Source of the DNA: Papilionanthe hookeriana x Papilionanthe teres
Lineage: Eukaryota; Streptophyta; Magnoliopsida; Asparagales; Orchidaceae
Length of the DNA: 64,000 bases
Direction of reading: 5' to 3'
Assembly: GCA_022702705.1 (NCBI GenBank)
Contig: CM040434.1
Location: forward strand, 53,432,953-53,496,952
Below, one piece after another: positions 24,208 to 34,522 of the stretch. Position numbers and translations under genes: made by a program. The notes under the pieces were generated by a model. The model was not told where the DNA came from, made no database searches, and saw only the letters and a list, made by a program, of their open reading frames with translations. Every line of letters begins with the position of its first letter. Position 1 is the first letter of the stretch.

Positions 24208-25690
24208 CTATGAGGGTAAATGACCAAAAAGTTACTTTTAATATTGCTAAATCAATGAAATATCCTGCACTAGAAAAAGATGATGAGTGTTTTCGAATGG
24301 AAGTACTCGATCATTTACAAAAAGAACATTTTAAGGAATATTATGCAGAAAAATTAGAAAAGAAAATATTGAATTAATTGAAAAATCTGAGATAAATGAA
24401 GAACTAGATTATATTCAAGAGAAATTTGAATTTTTGGATAACACAGAAAACACTGAAAAAAAATAGTTCCATCGATTATTAAACCTCCTGAACTTGAGTT
24501 AAAAATGTTACCTAATCATTTAAAATATGCTTACTTAGGTAATTCTTCAACTCTACCAGTTATTATTTCATCTGAATTAAATGAATCTCAAGAAAAAAAA
24601 CTTTTATATACATTAAAAAAATATAAGAAAATTTTTGGTTGGACTTTAGCAGATATTAAAGGAATTAGTCCTTCAATTTGTATGCACAGAATTATTTTAG
24701 ATAATGAACATAAACCTAAACCAGATCCACAAAGGAGATTAAATCCAATAATGAAAGAAGTAGTTAAAAGGAAATTTTAAAATGGTTAGATAATGGTATT
24801 ATATATCCTATTTCGACGATGCTTGGGTAAGCCCAATTCACCGTGTACCTAAAAAAGGAGGGGTGACCGTCAAAGCTAATGAAAATAATGATCTTATCCC
24901 TATAAGACAAGTTACCTGGATGGCGAATATGTATTAATTATAGAAAATTAAACACAGCCACCAGGAAAGATCACTTCCCTTTACCATTTCTAGACCAGAT
25001 GTTAGATAGATTAGCAGGACATAAATATTTTTGTTTCTTAGATGGATATACCGGTTATCATCAAATACAAATTTCTCGCGAGGATCAAGATAAAACTACA
25101 TTTACTAGTCCTTATGGAACTTTCGCTTTTCGAAGAATGCCTTTTGGATTATGTAATGCACCTGCAACATTCCAAAGATGTATGATGTCTATATTTAGTA
25201 AATTAATTGATAATGGAATAGAAGTATTTATGGATGATTTCTCCGTATTTGGAACAACATTTGACACATGCTTAAATCATCTTGAAAAAGTATTTGAAGT
25301 ATGTGAGAAAACTAATTTAGTTCTTAATTGGGAGAAATGTCAATTTATGGTTACGGCATTGTATTAGGGCATAAAATTTCGGAAAAAGGCATGAAAGTAG
25401 ACCCTGCAAAAATTCAAGTTATAGCTAAATTACCACCTCCAACTATGGTGAAAGGGGTAAGAAGTTTTCTTGGACATGCTGGATTCTACAGATGTTATAT
25501 TAAAGATTTTTCAAAAATTACTAAACCTCTATGCCAACTTCTTGAAAAGGACAAGAAATTTGAATTTACAATCGAATGCCCGAATGCTTTCGAATTATTA
25601 AAAGATAAATTAATTACAACACCTATAATAGTTTCACCTAATTGGGAGAAACCATTTGAGCTTATGTGTGATGCTAGTGATTATGCTATA
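24208..25690 (+). pseudogene. Element C reverse transcriptase
   Basis: Domains in order: an acidic linker (24208-24480), FGWTLADIKGISPSICM at about 24634-24690, the DPQRRLNPIMKEVVK segment, SPIHRVPKKGG near 24830, YRKLNTATRKDHFPLPF near 24940, DRLAGHKYFCFLDGYTGYHQ near 25004-25060 and the catalytic motif FMDDFSVFG at about 25228-25255. The connection domain has HAGFYRCYIKDFSKITKPLC. The catalytic aspartates are present, but frameshifts at about 24780, 24820, 24920 and 25350 and a stop near 25692 prevent a full product. Confidence 0.88.
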
Positions 25691-26092
25691 TGAGCAGTTC
25701 TTGGGCAAAGATATGATAAGATTTTCAAAGTTATATACTATGCTAGTAAAACTCTAAATGATGCTGAAATAAATTATACGATTATCGAAAGAGAATTATT
25801 AGCAGTTGTATATGCTTTTAATAAATTTCAAAGCATTATTTAATAGGAACTAAATGTATTGTACATACCGATCACTCGCTATAAAATATTTAATGCAAAA
25901 GAAAGATTCTAAACCAAGATTAATCGGATGGATATTATTAATGCAAGAATTTGATTTTGAGATCATTAACAAAAGGGAACTGATAATCAAATTGCAGATC
26001 ATTTATTAAGATTAGAAAATCATGAATTATCTGATACTGATAATGAAATTTTAGACAGTTTTCCTGATGAAAACCTTTATAATATAAATGAG
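25691..26092 (+). pseudogene. Element C RNase H
   Basis: Continues after a stop (ATATGA at 25688-25693): VLGQRYDKIFKV, YASKTLNDAEINYT and the ERELLAVVYAFNKF motif with the catalytic glutamate near 25790. After 25830 a small deletion shifts the frame in the YLIGTKCIVHTDHS-like segment. RNase H removes the RNA strand of the hybrid. The same domain in element A holds the insertion site of C. Confidence 0.8.
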
Positions 26093-27394
26093 TTGAAAAT
26101 ACCTTGGTATGCTGATATAGTAAATTATATTGTAAGTGACATTTTACCACCTATGTTAACTTTGCAACAACAGAAAAAATTCATTCACGATACTAAAACA
26201 TACTCTTGGGATGAACCATACTTATATAAGCAATGTAAGGATCTAATCATTAGAAGATGCGTGCCTTATGAAGAAATTGAACCAATCATTAAAAAATGTC
26301 ATGACTCTGATTTTGGAGGACATTTTGGGACTGATAAAACTGCGTATAAAATTCTACAACCTGGATTCTACTGGCCTACTCTATTTAGAGATGTATATAG
26401 ATATATAAAAACCTGCGATAAATGCCAAAGAGTAGGAAACATATCGAGAAAAAATGAAATGCCTCTGAATTTTATATTAGAAGTTGAAATTTTTGATGTT
26501 TGGGGATTAAATTTCATGGGACCTTTTATTCCTTCATTTGGAAACTCATATATAATAGTAGCTATTAATTATGTTTCCAAATGGATCGAAGCACAAGCTT
26601 TACCTAGGTGTGATGCTAAAAGTGTTTCAAAATTTTTAATGAAAAATATTTTTACTAGATTTGGAATGCCGAGAGTGATTATCACTGACGGAGGAACTCA
26701 TTTTAGAAACAAATATATTCACAAACTAGTAGAAAAATATAATATTATGCATAAGATATCAACTCCTTATCATCCACAAACTAGTGGATTAGCTGAAGTT
26801 TCTAATCGAGAGATTAAGCGTATATTAGAAAAATCGGTAAACCCTAATAGATTAGACTGGTCTATAAGACTAGACACTGCATTATGGGCATACAGGACTG
26901 CTTATAAAACTCTGATTGGAATGACTCCTTATAGGCTTATATATGGAAAAACTTGCCACTTACCAGTTGAATTAGAACATAAAACATATTGGGCGATTAA
27001 AGAATTTAATTATAATATGAAAGAAGCTGGTGAGAAGAGATTGTTGCAATTAAATGAATTAGAAGAATTAAGAAACGAATCATATGATAATGATAGGATT
27101 TATAAAGAAAGAATGAAATTATGACATGATCGGAAGATTAATCAGAGAAATTTTGAACCAAAACAAGAAGTTTTGCTTTATAATACTAGATTGAAATTAT
27201 TTCCTGGGAAATTGAAATCTCGATGGTTAGGACCTTTCACCATAACTCAAATATTTTCAAATGGAACTATAGAAATTGAAGATCCAAAAACAGGACATAG
27301 ATTTAAGGTAAACGGACATAGATTAAAACCATATTTCGAAGGTAGAAGACCAAATTTTAAAGAGGTTTTAATGCTTAGTCAACCTGATTACTAA
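26093..27394 (+). pseudogene. Element C integrase, one stop codon and altered catalytic aspartate
   Basis: A single frame of 434 codons, broken only by TGA at 27122 (TGG in relatives). It has the H2C2 zinc finger (CHDSDFGGHFGTDKT ... TCDKCQ) at residues about 69-122. The core begins with WGLNFMGPF, where the expected first catalytic Asp is Asn140 (AAT at 26510-26512). The second Asp is in VIITDGGTHF and the Glu in LAEVSNREIK. The C-terminal domain has NTRLKLFPGKLKSRWLGPF and VNGHRLKPYF. Integrase inserts the cDNA into host DNA; loss of the first Asp would abolish catalysis. Confidence 0.9.
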
Positions 27395-27405
27395 CTAAAT
27401 TAGGT

Positions 27406-27450
27406 CGGGCTGACGACGTTAAACCAAGCGCTTTATGGGAGGCAACCCAT
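27406..27450 (+). other. Conserved post-integrase box, element C
   Basis: CGGGCTGACGACGTTAAACC, then AAGCGCTTTATGGGAGGCAA and CCCAT, starting 12 nt after the integrase stop. AAGCGCTT is a perfect palindrome. The box recurs, inverted, in both pol-deleted B units (10240-10278, 42661-42711) and in shortened form in A (35753-35780). It resembles a box I remember from Athila elements in general. Confidence 0.65.
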
Positions 27451-27611
27451 AGTAGTCTTTTTTTTTAATTATCTACAAATTAGTGAGTCTATATTATTAA
27501 AAAAAATCTTACTACTCAAAATTTTTTATTAGAATCATCACAAAGTTGAACCTATATGATGAGATCGTAAAATATTCGGACTCGCAGCAAAATTGGGTGA
27601 TTTTTACGAGT

Positions 27612-27720
27612 CTCGCCGACAACGAGCCCGAGCCCGCTGACAGCGAGATCGTGCGCCATGACTTGAGTCAGTTCTATAACTATCTCGCCGACGGCGAGAA
27701 ACTTCCCGCTGATGGCGAGG
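27612..27720 (+). promoter_or_regulatory. C-type GC palindrome cluster upstream of X1
   Basis: Four dyads of the CTCGCCGAC..CGAG type in two pairs, with the spacers CCCGAGCCC and AAACTTCCC, matching the LTR cluster at 20673-20776 dyad by dyad. It ends about 140 nt before the X1 start codon. No clear TATA box follows. Confidence 0.6.
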
Positions 27721-27862
27721 CAGTTGAAAATTTGGTTTCTTAAAGATTTTCGTGCGGTTTTGGACGGATCTAAGCCATTTCTTCGTAGGAAATTATCCCA
27801 AATCCAATTTTACCCTGTTTTCTTCCTTAGAAACGACTAGAGATCAATCCTTTCGATCCGAA

Positions 27863-28990
27863 ATGGCCACCAAACTCTTAGAAACCACAAAAACTGAAGT
27901 TTTCAACCGAAGAAAATTCGTCAGTTCGGAAGCGCAGCGTATCTTCAACAAAGGCTTGATGAAGAAAAGACTTATTAAAGAAAGAGGATTTGTCAACAGA
28001 GGAGTAGAGAATTCCACTACAAAAATCGAAGAAATGATCGCACAGCAGGCATTGGGAGGTATTTTGTTATACGACATCCGCTGTAGTTATTCCAAGTAGT
28101 TAAAGAGTTTTACTCTAATTTACATGCGATCAACAATGGAAATGTCTACGTCGAGGAAGATGGGTAACATTTACTCCTTCAAGGGTAAATGAATTATTTT
28201 CTATAGAGAATACCTCCGTTTGTCATTATTCCAACTTTGTGCCTTCAAGATACAATATGAACGAGATCTATAGATACTCGACCGACGAACCCGATGATCG
28301 GGAGTTACGCGAAGACGGGTATGTCAGGCTTTTCTCGCATCACTTCTTAACCTCGTCTCGAAGCATTGGCATTTCTTTATATCATCAAAATTATTACCTA
28401 CTATGAGGGTAAATAAAGTTTCAAAGGAATGCGCTATATTAAACTACTGTATTCAAATTGGACTACCTATCGATGTTGGATCAATAATAGTAAAGTCTGC
28501 ATTGGGATTGATTGTGCATGGGTCAGTGCAAGGACTTGGACACCCATCGACTATATTTGCTTTATGCAGTCAGTACCAAGTTTCTTATGAGGCTTGGGAA
28601 AAAGTACTTTTACCATGGAAACCACTTGATCCCGCGGATATGTTTCCAACTTTGGATAACAATGATGAGATTACCATTATTTCTGACAGAGCATCACAGA
28701 ACAATCCTTTAGCAAGGTCCTTTACTGATAAAAACTAATTTCATTCTAAAGAAGATTAAAGGATTGGAGAAAGAATTGCAAAATGTGATGAATTCCATCG
28801 ACAATATCTCTGATATGTTTGATCACATTGACTGGAGAATGAAGGAGCACTTTGATCATACCGGACATCCGGAGGCCGCTTTTATTCATTTACTAAGACG
28901 AAAGGATGGATTAATGAAGAATCTCATCGCGTAATTCCCTTCGTGCCTTTCTACAATTTATTTGTGCACTCGCGTCGCATCGGGAATATC
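27863..28990 (+). pseudogene. Element C ORF X1 (putative plant transposon protein-like domain)
   Basis: The ATG at 27863 gives a basic N-terminus with FNRRKFVSSEAQRIFNKGLM. A frameshift near 28095 is followed by VKEFYSNLH (about 28100), FTPSRVNELFSIENT (about 28170) and, in another frame, the central motifs ILNYCIQIGLPIDVGSIIVK (28435-28495) and GLGHPSTIFALCSQ. The tail (28745-28990) has WRMKEHFDHTG and is predicted alpha-helical or coiled-coil. The pattern (EFYxNL, FxxxRIN, DVGxII, HPxxI) fits the 'putative plant transposon protein' domain (PF20167 by memory). Function unknown. The paralogue X2 follows; the orthologue in A is 36076-37271. Confidence 0.65.
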
Positions 28991-29422
28991 GTAGAAGATG
29001 TTAGTTCGGACACTCGAAGAGTAGGAAAGATTTCTATGTTTATGTCATATATTTGTGTATATATGTGTTGATTTGGATTTAGGTTTTATTATGAGTCGAA
29101 CTTTGATTTGATCATCTCAGAATTGATGAGATTTTATGTAATTGTTATGTCTCAGCATTTAGAGTGTTGTGGTGTGGATTGCGATGCTGAGTATTATGGA
29201 TTTGAACATTTAAGTTAAGTATGTGTTAAGTTGTTAGTGTGAAATTTGTAAGTCTCATGGATTTCATATATAAAGTTATATTGTTTGTGTTGTGTGAACT
29301 TTTTTGTGAGTTTAAGTATCTAATCTTCATACTATTATTACATTAAGTGATCAGAAGATTGATTAAAGGCAAATCGAGGTTGAAAATGATTGACGAATTT
29401 CAAAAATTTAAAAATTTTGGGA
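28991..29422 (+). other. Noncoding spacer between X1 and X2, element C
   Basis: AT-rich, with no supported coding region. It ends at the next palindrome cluster. Confidence 0.5.
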
Positions 29423-29555
29423 TCTCGCCGACGCAGAGAAAACCACGATTGACAACGAGACCGAGCTCGCCGACGGCGGATTTTTCCCGAAACTTTTGCC
29501 TTATCAAATTAATTAGCTCGCCGACGGTGAGAAAAATCTCGCCGACAGCGAGATC
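29423..29555 (+). promoter_or_regulatory. C-type GC palindrome cluster upstream of X2
   Basis: CTCGCCGACGCAGAG, ACAACGAGACCGAG, CTCGCCGACGGCGG, CTCGCCGACGGTGAG and CTCGCCGACAGCGAG. This is the same family as in the LTR but more decayed, about 355 nt before the X2 start codon. Confidence 0.6.
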
Positions 29556-29698
29556 GCGAAAAGAGCTATATTTTACTGGTCAACCGACACTATTCATCAT
29601 CCCTTTCCTCAAAACTTCGAAAAAACCGACCTAGGGCTTGAGAGATCTTGGATTTGAGGCGCTTTCAACACTTTTTGACACCGGATTTCATCTTCCCT

Positions 29699-29900
29699 TG
29701 GTAAGAGCTTCACTCTTATGCAAAAATTTTTTATTTTCACCATGGATTTCTTCTACATTGGAGAATTTTGAAAAAATCCAAAATGTGGAGAAAATACTTG
29801 GAAGAATTTCATGGAAATTGATTTAAATGGATTTTAGATGTTGTAGGAAGCCTTCTTAGTAATATTTTGGAGTTTAGTTAAGATTTTTGCAAATTTCACA
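29699..29900 (+). other. Possible 5'-leader intron before X2, element C
   Basis: A donor-like TTG/GTAAGA at 29699-29705 and an acceptor-like TTTTTGCAAATTTCACAG ending at 29901 frame about 200 nt of T-rich sequence, ending 9 nt before the X2 ATG. In A the donor GT is changed (37916-37922 reads TGATAAGA) while the acceptor region is recognisable near 38110. Inferred from signals only. Confidence 0.35.
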
Positions 29901-29909
29901 GATCGAGAA

Positions 29910-31117
29910 ATGGCTCCACGACAAAAGCGACGGATAGATTATGACAAAACCCGATTCATTAATGCAAGAGCACAAACTCTATATTTTCAAAACATACAAG
30001 CAAAAAAATGCATTCAAGATTGAGTTTTCAAGAATCCAGGAGGAGAAGTTGAGCGAATCATTAAGGAGCGAGGATGGGAAAATTTCTGTTTCGTGACCTG
30101 GGAAAATTTCTGTTTCGTGACCAACGGAGCCGCTGTGGAAGTAGTGAAGGAATTTTATGCAAACTTAACACAGGCTGAAGATGCACCGGTTAAGGTTAGA
30201 GGATTTTTTATGGAATTCAACGCTGCTAGAATAAACGCTTATTACGAGGTTAGAGACACCTACACCAGCGAGTATGGAACTTTTGGAACTATGGAAGGAC
30301 CACTGGAAGAGGTGATTGACTTTCTCACTGATGGGAAAGGAGTCTGGAAGATAAAGCAGCGGGAACGGATAAACTCCCCTCTTTCTATGCTAAATGCAAC
30401 ATCTAAAGCCTGGCATTATTTTATTTGTTCTACTTTGTTACCTACCTACCACCATAGTGAGGTAACAAGAGATAGAAGCGCTTCCGAATTTCGTATTCGG
30501 AACCGTAAGAGTATTAATGTGGGAAATGTTATTTATAAAAATATATTAGCCACCGCTAGAAATGAAAGTGGAGGAGGACTAGGACATCCCGGTCTTATCT
30601 ATGCACTCGCCAATTATCCGGGATAGAGGCAAGAGATGATGAGGAATGGATCGAACCTATGAAACCCCTTACTCAGGCTAATATAAAGAAATATGAATCC
30701 CACGAAGGATGGAGATCTGTGACAAGGGATTATGTATCTTCTTCAAGTAGAGATATACCCTCTACTAGTTATGAACCCCCTCAGTACACCACTCCTACCC
30801 TTCAAGATCTGATGAATGAATTAACCCTGAGTAGAAAGTGTTTTGAGTTATTTGGAGAAAATATGGAAAAAAGATTTGAGCATACAGACCAAAGGATCGG
30901 AGGCTTGGAAAGAAGACACGATTATGATAACGAATATCTCCAGCGACATTCAGAGTACGAAATTGCATACTATAAGGCTGAACGTCGATATAGGAGTGGT
31001 GATTTAGATGTTGTCTTTCCCGAGTGCCCCCGCTATTCACAAGATCTGCACCTGCTCACCTTCTCGACTGGAGATCAGGGAGATGACATAGCTTGGGATT
31101 TTGATGCAAAAGATTAG
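29910..31117 (+). pseudogene. Element C ORF X2 (paralogue of X1)
   Basis: The ATG at 29910 begins a basic leader with APRQKRRIDYDKTRF. One in-frame stop lies near 30022. Core motifs: GGEVERIIKERGWENF, VVKEFYANLTQ, VRGFFMEFNAARINAYYEV, IDFLTDGKGVWK, the WHYFICSTLLPTYHHSEVTR segment, INVGNVIYKNILATA and GLGHPGLIYALAN. After a frameshift near 30625 the tail (30659-31117) has helical segments with LERRHDYDNEYLQRHSEYE and a final VFPECPRY. A 24-bp in-frame tandem duplication lies at 30073-30120. Same domain family as X1; the orthologue in A is 38102-39271. No membrane segment is seen, so an envelope role is not supported. Confidence 0.7.
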
Positions 31118-32015
31118 AGCCTTTGTTTAGTTTATTCAGTTTATTTAGATTTGTTGTTATTTTGGGAAACTTTATTATTTTGGATGTAATTATTCTGTAC
31201 TTTCTAGATACTATGGATGTTGGTATATTTGCTTATGCTATGATGTTAGTTTTTTTTATTTATTATGTGTGTTAAATTAGTTTGCAATTTTTTATATATA
31301 TAGGATGTTAGTTTAAGTTTTTATAAGTTATGAATGTTAACATTGTTTAGATTGTTTTAATATGTTTTAAAATAGATTAGTTAATTGTATGTGTAGTAAT
31401 AGATTAAGTTTTCAATTATTATGTTTGATACTTATTTTAAAATTTCATCCCCGCACTTTCTTTTAAATACTATATGTGGAAGAATACTAATAAGTACGAG
31501 TTCCTGTAAGTAATGAAAAAGCCTCGCAAAAATTTCAAAGAAAAGAAATACCTAAAGCTCGTAGGTATGATGAATTTTACTATATATTTTTCCTTTTTCA
31601 GTATTTAGTATAGATAGAAAAATTTAAGTTCGGGGGAAGGTAAAAATACAAATTTAATTATTAAAATTGTTCTCAATTTCTATTTTCAAAAATTATTATT
31701 AAATGATTTTCTATAGTAGTTTTTCAATTCAATAAACATGAATTACTTTATTTAATTATTATATAAAGTTAAATAAAATATTTCTATTAATTCAATTAAT
31801 TAATGGAATAAGATATTTGGTTAAAAGGAATAAGAATATAGTAAACTATTTAAAGTAAGGAAAACTATATTCTAAAAATTGAAAATTCTTAAGTATTTAA
31901 GTGAAAAAGAAAGGATAGAAACTCAATGAAGTAAAGGCTATGAAATATATATAAGCAAGGAAATATTTTAAGTTTCAAATTTAGGAAGAGAAATTGAAGT
32001 TCAAAATTATTAACA
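31118..32015 (+). other. Noncoding 3' region, element C
   Basis: AT-rich sequence between the X2 stop and the polypurine module. It contains AAGTTCGGGGGAAGG at 31625-31639, which resembles a PPT and parallels AAGTTTGGGGGAGGG at 39658-39672 in element A. No coding region is supported. Confidence 0.55.
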
Positions 32016-32182
32016 GGCTATCCAGATACAGTAATCCTCACTTGAAAAAGAAAAAGAAGAAAAAGATTGAAAATCAATCCAAAAAGAAAAAAAAAAAGAA
32101 GAGAAGAAAAACATAAAGTGAGGAGAAGCTTGAGGAGATGCCTTAACAAAAATTGATTTCAATGAAATCAACCTAAAGGGTA
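32016..32182 (+). other. Conserved polypurine/hairpin module, element C
   Basis: GGCTATCCAGATACAGTAAT, a purine run of about 70 nt, GAGGAGAAGCTTGAGGAGAT and the perfect inverted repeat TTGATTTCAATGAAATCAA. The order is the same in A (40033-40230) and in both B units. Confidence 0.6.
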
Positions 32183-32509
32183 AAACTTAAGTATATTTCT
32201 AAACTTATATTTATGGATTAGTATTTTACAAAATAGTATTTTCTTGAACTTCCTATCATCTAGATATCTTATGTAATTTACTTTTTTTAAATATAGTCAT
32301 TCCTAAAATAAATAGAAAACTAGAAATCTTAGACCTGATAACTAAATAATCTTATATCTATAAAGTTAATTTAATTACTCGAAATATTTATATTTAACTT
32401 TATTATAATGTTATTTAAATTTAATTCATATTATCTGAATTGAAAAATTCTATTATAGAAATCATTATATTTATTTAGTATTAAAATTACTTGAGGACAA
32501 GTAATAATT

Positions 32510-32520
32510 AAGTTTGGGGA
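32510..32520 (+). other. Polypurine tract of element C
   Basis: AAGTTTGGGGA, 4 nt before the 3' LTR and after the conserved ACTTGAGGACAAGTAATAAT. It primes plus-strand DNA synthesis. Confidence 0.75.
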
Positions 32521-32524
32521 ATTT

Positions 32525-34089
32525 TGATCACAGAAAAATTCATTAAGAAATTCTTATCTATTTTTTTTGATGAAATTGCACTTTAAAGAAAGGTATTTTC
32601 TTTATTTTACTGCAGGAATGAAGATTTATAAGTGATTAAAGAAAAAAGCATGACATGGAGCGAATTTGGATAAAAAAGGAAGAAATTCATGCAAATTGAA
32701 CTAAGTCGCCGAGGGCGAGATCGAGGCCGCTGACGGCGAGATCATGAGGAGAATTTCTGAAGGAATTATAACTACCTCGCCAACAGCGAGCCCGAGCCCG
32801 CCGACAGCGAGATAGCGCGGTTTGAAGACCTTATAGAAGCCCCGCTGACGGCGAGGTCGTTTCCCGCCGACGGCGAGACAGTTCAAAATGCAAATACTTT
32901 GAACCTGGACACTTTTGAAGAGGTGTTTAAGCACCCTCGGACCTTTGCCTACCTCTATAAATAGAGGCCGAATTCTAGTGTCTAAGTGTGTCTATTTTAG
33001 AGAGTCTCGAGTCTCTTTTTGGTGTCTTAAGTGTGTATGTTGTTTATCATTAGTGAGTTTCTTTAGTTTATTTGAGTGCTATTTAGAAGTTTGCTGTACT
33101 AGAAGGAAAAGTCAAAGGAACTTCAAGGAGTCTGCTTGGGGAGGAAATTAAGATAAGTATCTTTGTTAATTGTTGTTGTTAACTTTAAATGAAATCCATG
33201 CTTTGTTTTATTCACATGCATTCTGAGTAGTTTTCTTAGTCTTTCTCCTTGTTTATGAAAATTATGCGAATTGATGAAATTAAATAGAAGTACCTAATAT
33301 ATTAAAATAAATTGTGATAATTTTTACTTAAAACTTAATTTACTTTCAATCTGGCCAATTGAGTTGTTAAAATATGTTGAATTATCAACTATAGTAAAAA
33401 TTACATCCAATATTCATGGAAGTAAAAAACCTTGGAAAGAGGGTGCAAATAAATAGGGATATATTAATTATCGGACGTAGAATTGGACATTTTAGTGTGA
33501 CAGACTAAAATAATCAATTTGGTCCTATTGTTTGAGAGCTGAAGTGTAGATGTTAGCCCTCAAGTGAGGGGAACGTGGGAGCTCGAAGTGGCAGCAAGAT
33601 CCTCCCAGCCTAAGCTGCAGATTCGATAATCAAACATAGGATTAGTCAATGTTCTTTGCACCTGGACCAAAGGGTAAATAATAAGAATGCTCCTATTTGT
33701 CACAATACAATTCAAGAATTCTATTTAGATTCATCATTCACTTAATTTTCTAAAAACAAGGAGAAGGATACTTTTTCTGTATTATTTAAATCAACTTTAT
33801 TTCAAGCATTAGTTTACTTTAGTTTGCTTTAGTTACTTTAAATTTCTGTTTACTATATTAGTAAGTAATTCCTTTAAGTTTAGCTGATAACAAATCTGTT
33901 AAAAACTTCCCTGTGGGATCGATAACCAGGACTCCACTAGAGCCCTGTATTACTTGATACGATACGTATACTTGCGTAGAATCTACATTATACATTCCAT
34001 CATTAAATCATATATATATTTAAAGCGGGATCAAGTTTTTGGCACCGTTACTATTAAACTTAAATTGCAAACATATTAAAAGTGGGTCA
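32525..34089 (+). repeat. Element C 3' LTR
   Basis: 1,565 bp from TGATCACA to GTGGGTCA. Close to the 5' LTR, with scattered substitutions and short indels. Palindrome cluster at 32705-32878, TATA box at 32956-32963. Confidence 0.9.
32705..32878 (+). promoter_or_regulatory. C-type GC palindrome cluster in 3' LTR
   Basis: Same six dyads as in the 5' LTR, several with C-to-T or G-to-A changes (for example CCGCTGACGGCGAG). Confidence 0.6.
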
Positions 34090-34522
34090 CTATGCTACTA
34101 AAACTCTTAATGAGGCTCAAATTAATTATACCACAACTGAAAGAGAATTATTAGCTATAGTATTTGTTTTTGAAAAATTTAGACCTTATTTAATTGGAGC
34201 TAAAAGTATTGTGCATACAGACCATTCAGCTATCAAATATTTAATGCAAAAGAAGGATGCGAAACCTAGACTTATTAGATGGATACTTCTTCTGCAAGAA
34301 TTTGATTTTATGATAGTTGATAGGAAGGGAGCTGACAATCGAATAGATGATCCTCTGTCCAAAATAGAATATGATAAATTATCTGAATTTAAAAAGAAAA
34401 TTACCGAAATTTTTCTTGATGAGCAACTCTATACTATTATGGGAAGCAATTTGCCTTGGTATGCTGATATTGTGAACTATATTGTAAGTGATATTGTACC
34501 ACCTGATTTAACAAGACAATAA
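34082..34522 (+). pseudogene. Element A RNase H, 3' part after element C
   Basis: Coding for A resumes after the CTATG target duplication at 34090: YATKTLNEAQINYTTTEREL, IVHTDHSAIKYLMQKKDAKP and RLIRWILLLQEFDF. The first nine bases of the open frame are still LTR of C. Catalytic Glu (ERELL) and Asp (HTDHS) are present. It ends with the linker ADIVNYIVSDIVPPDLT before integrase, at a stop at 34520. Confidence 0.85.

Larger units (their letters stand above)
20426..34089 (+). mobile_element. Element C: Athila-lineage LTR retrotransposon inserted in element A
   Basis: 13,664 bp, bounded by LTRs of 1,563 and 1,565 bp that start TGATCAC and end GGTCA. It sits in the RNase H gene of A in the same orientation. 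Order: LTR, intact PBS, gag, protease, RT, RNase H, integrase, post-integrase box, X1, X2, polypurine module, PPT, LTR. It is closely related in plan to A but is a separate family: its LTR palindromes have another sequence. Frameshifts and stops occur in every gene, and the first integrase aspartate is changed. Confidence 0.92.
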
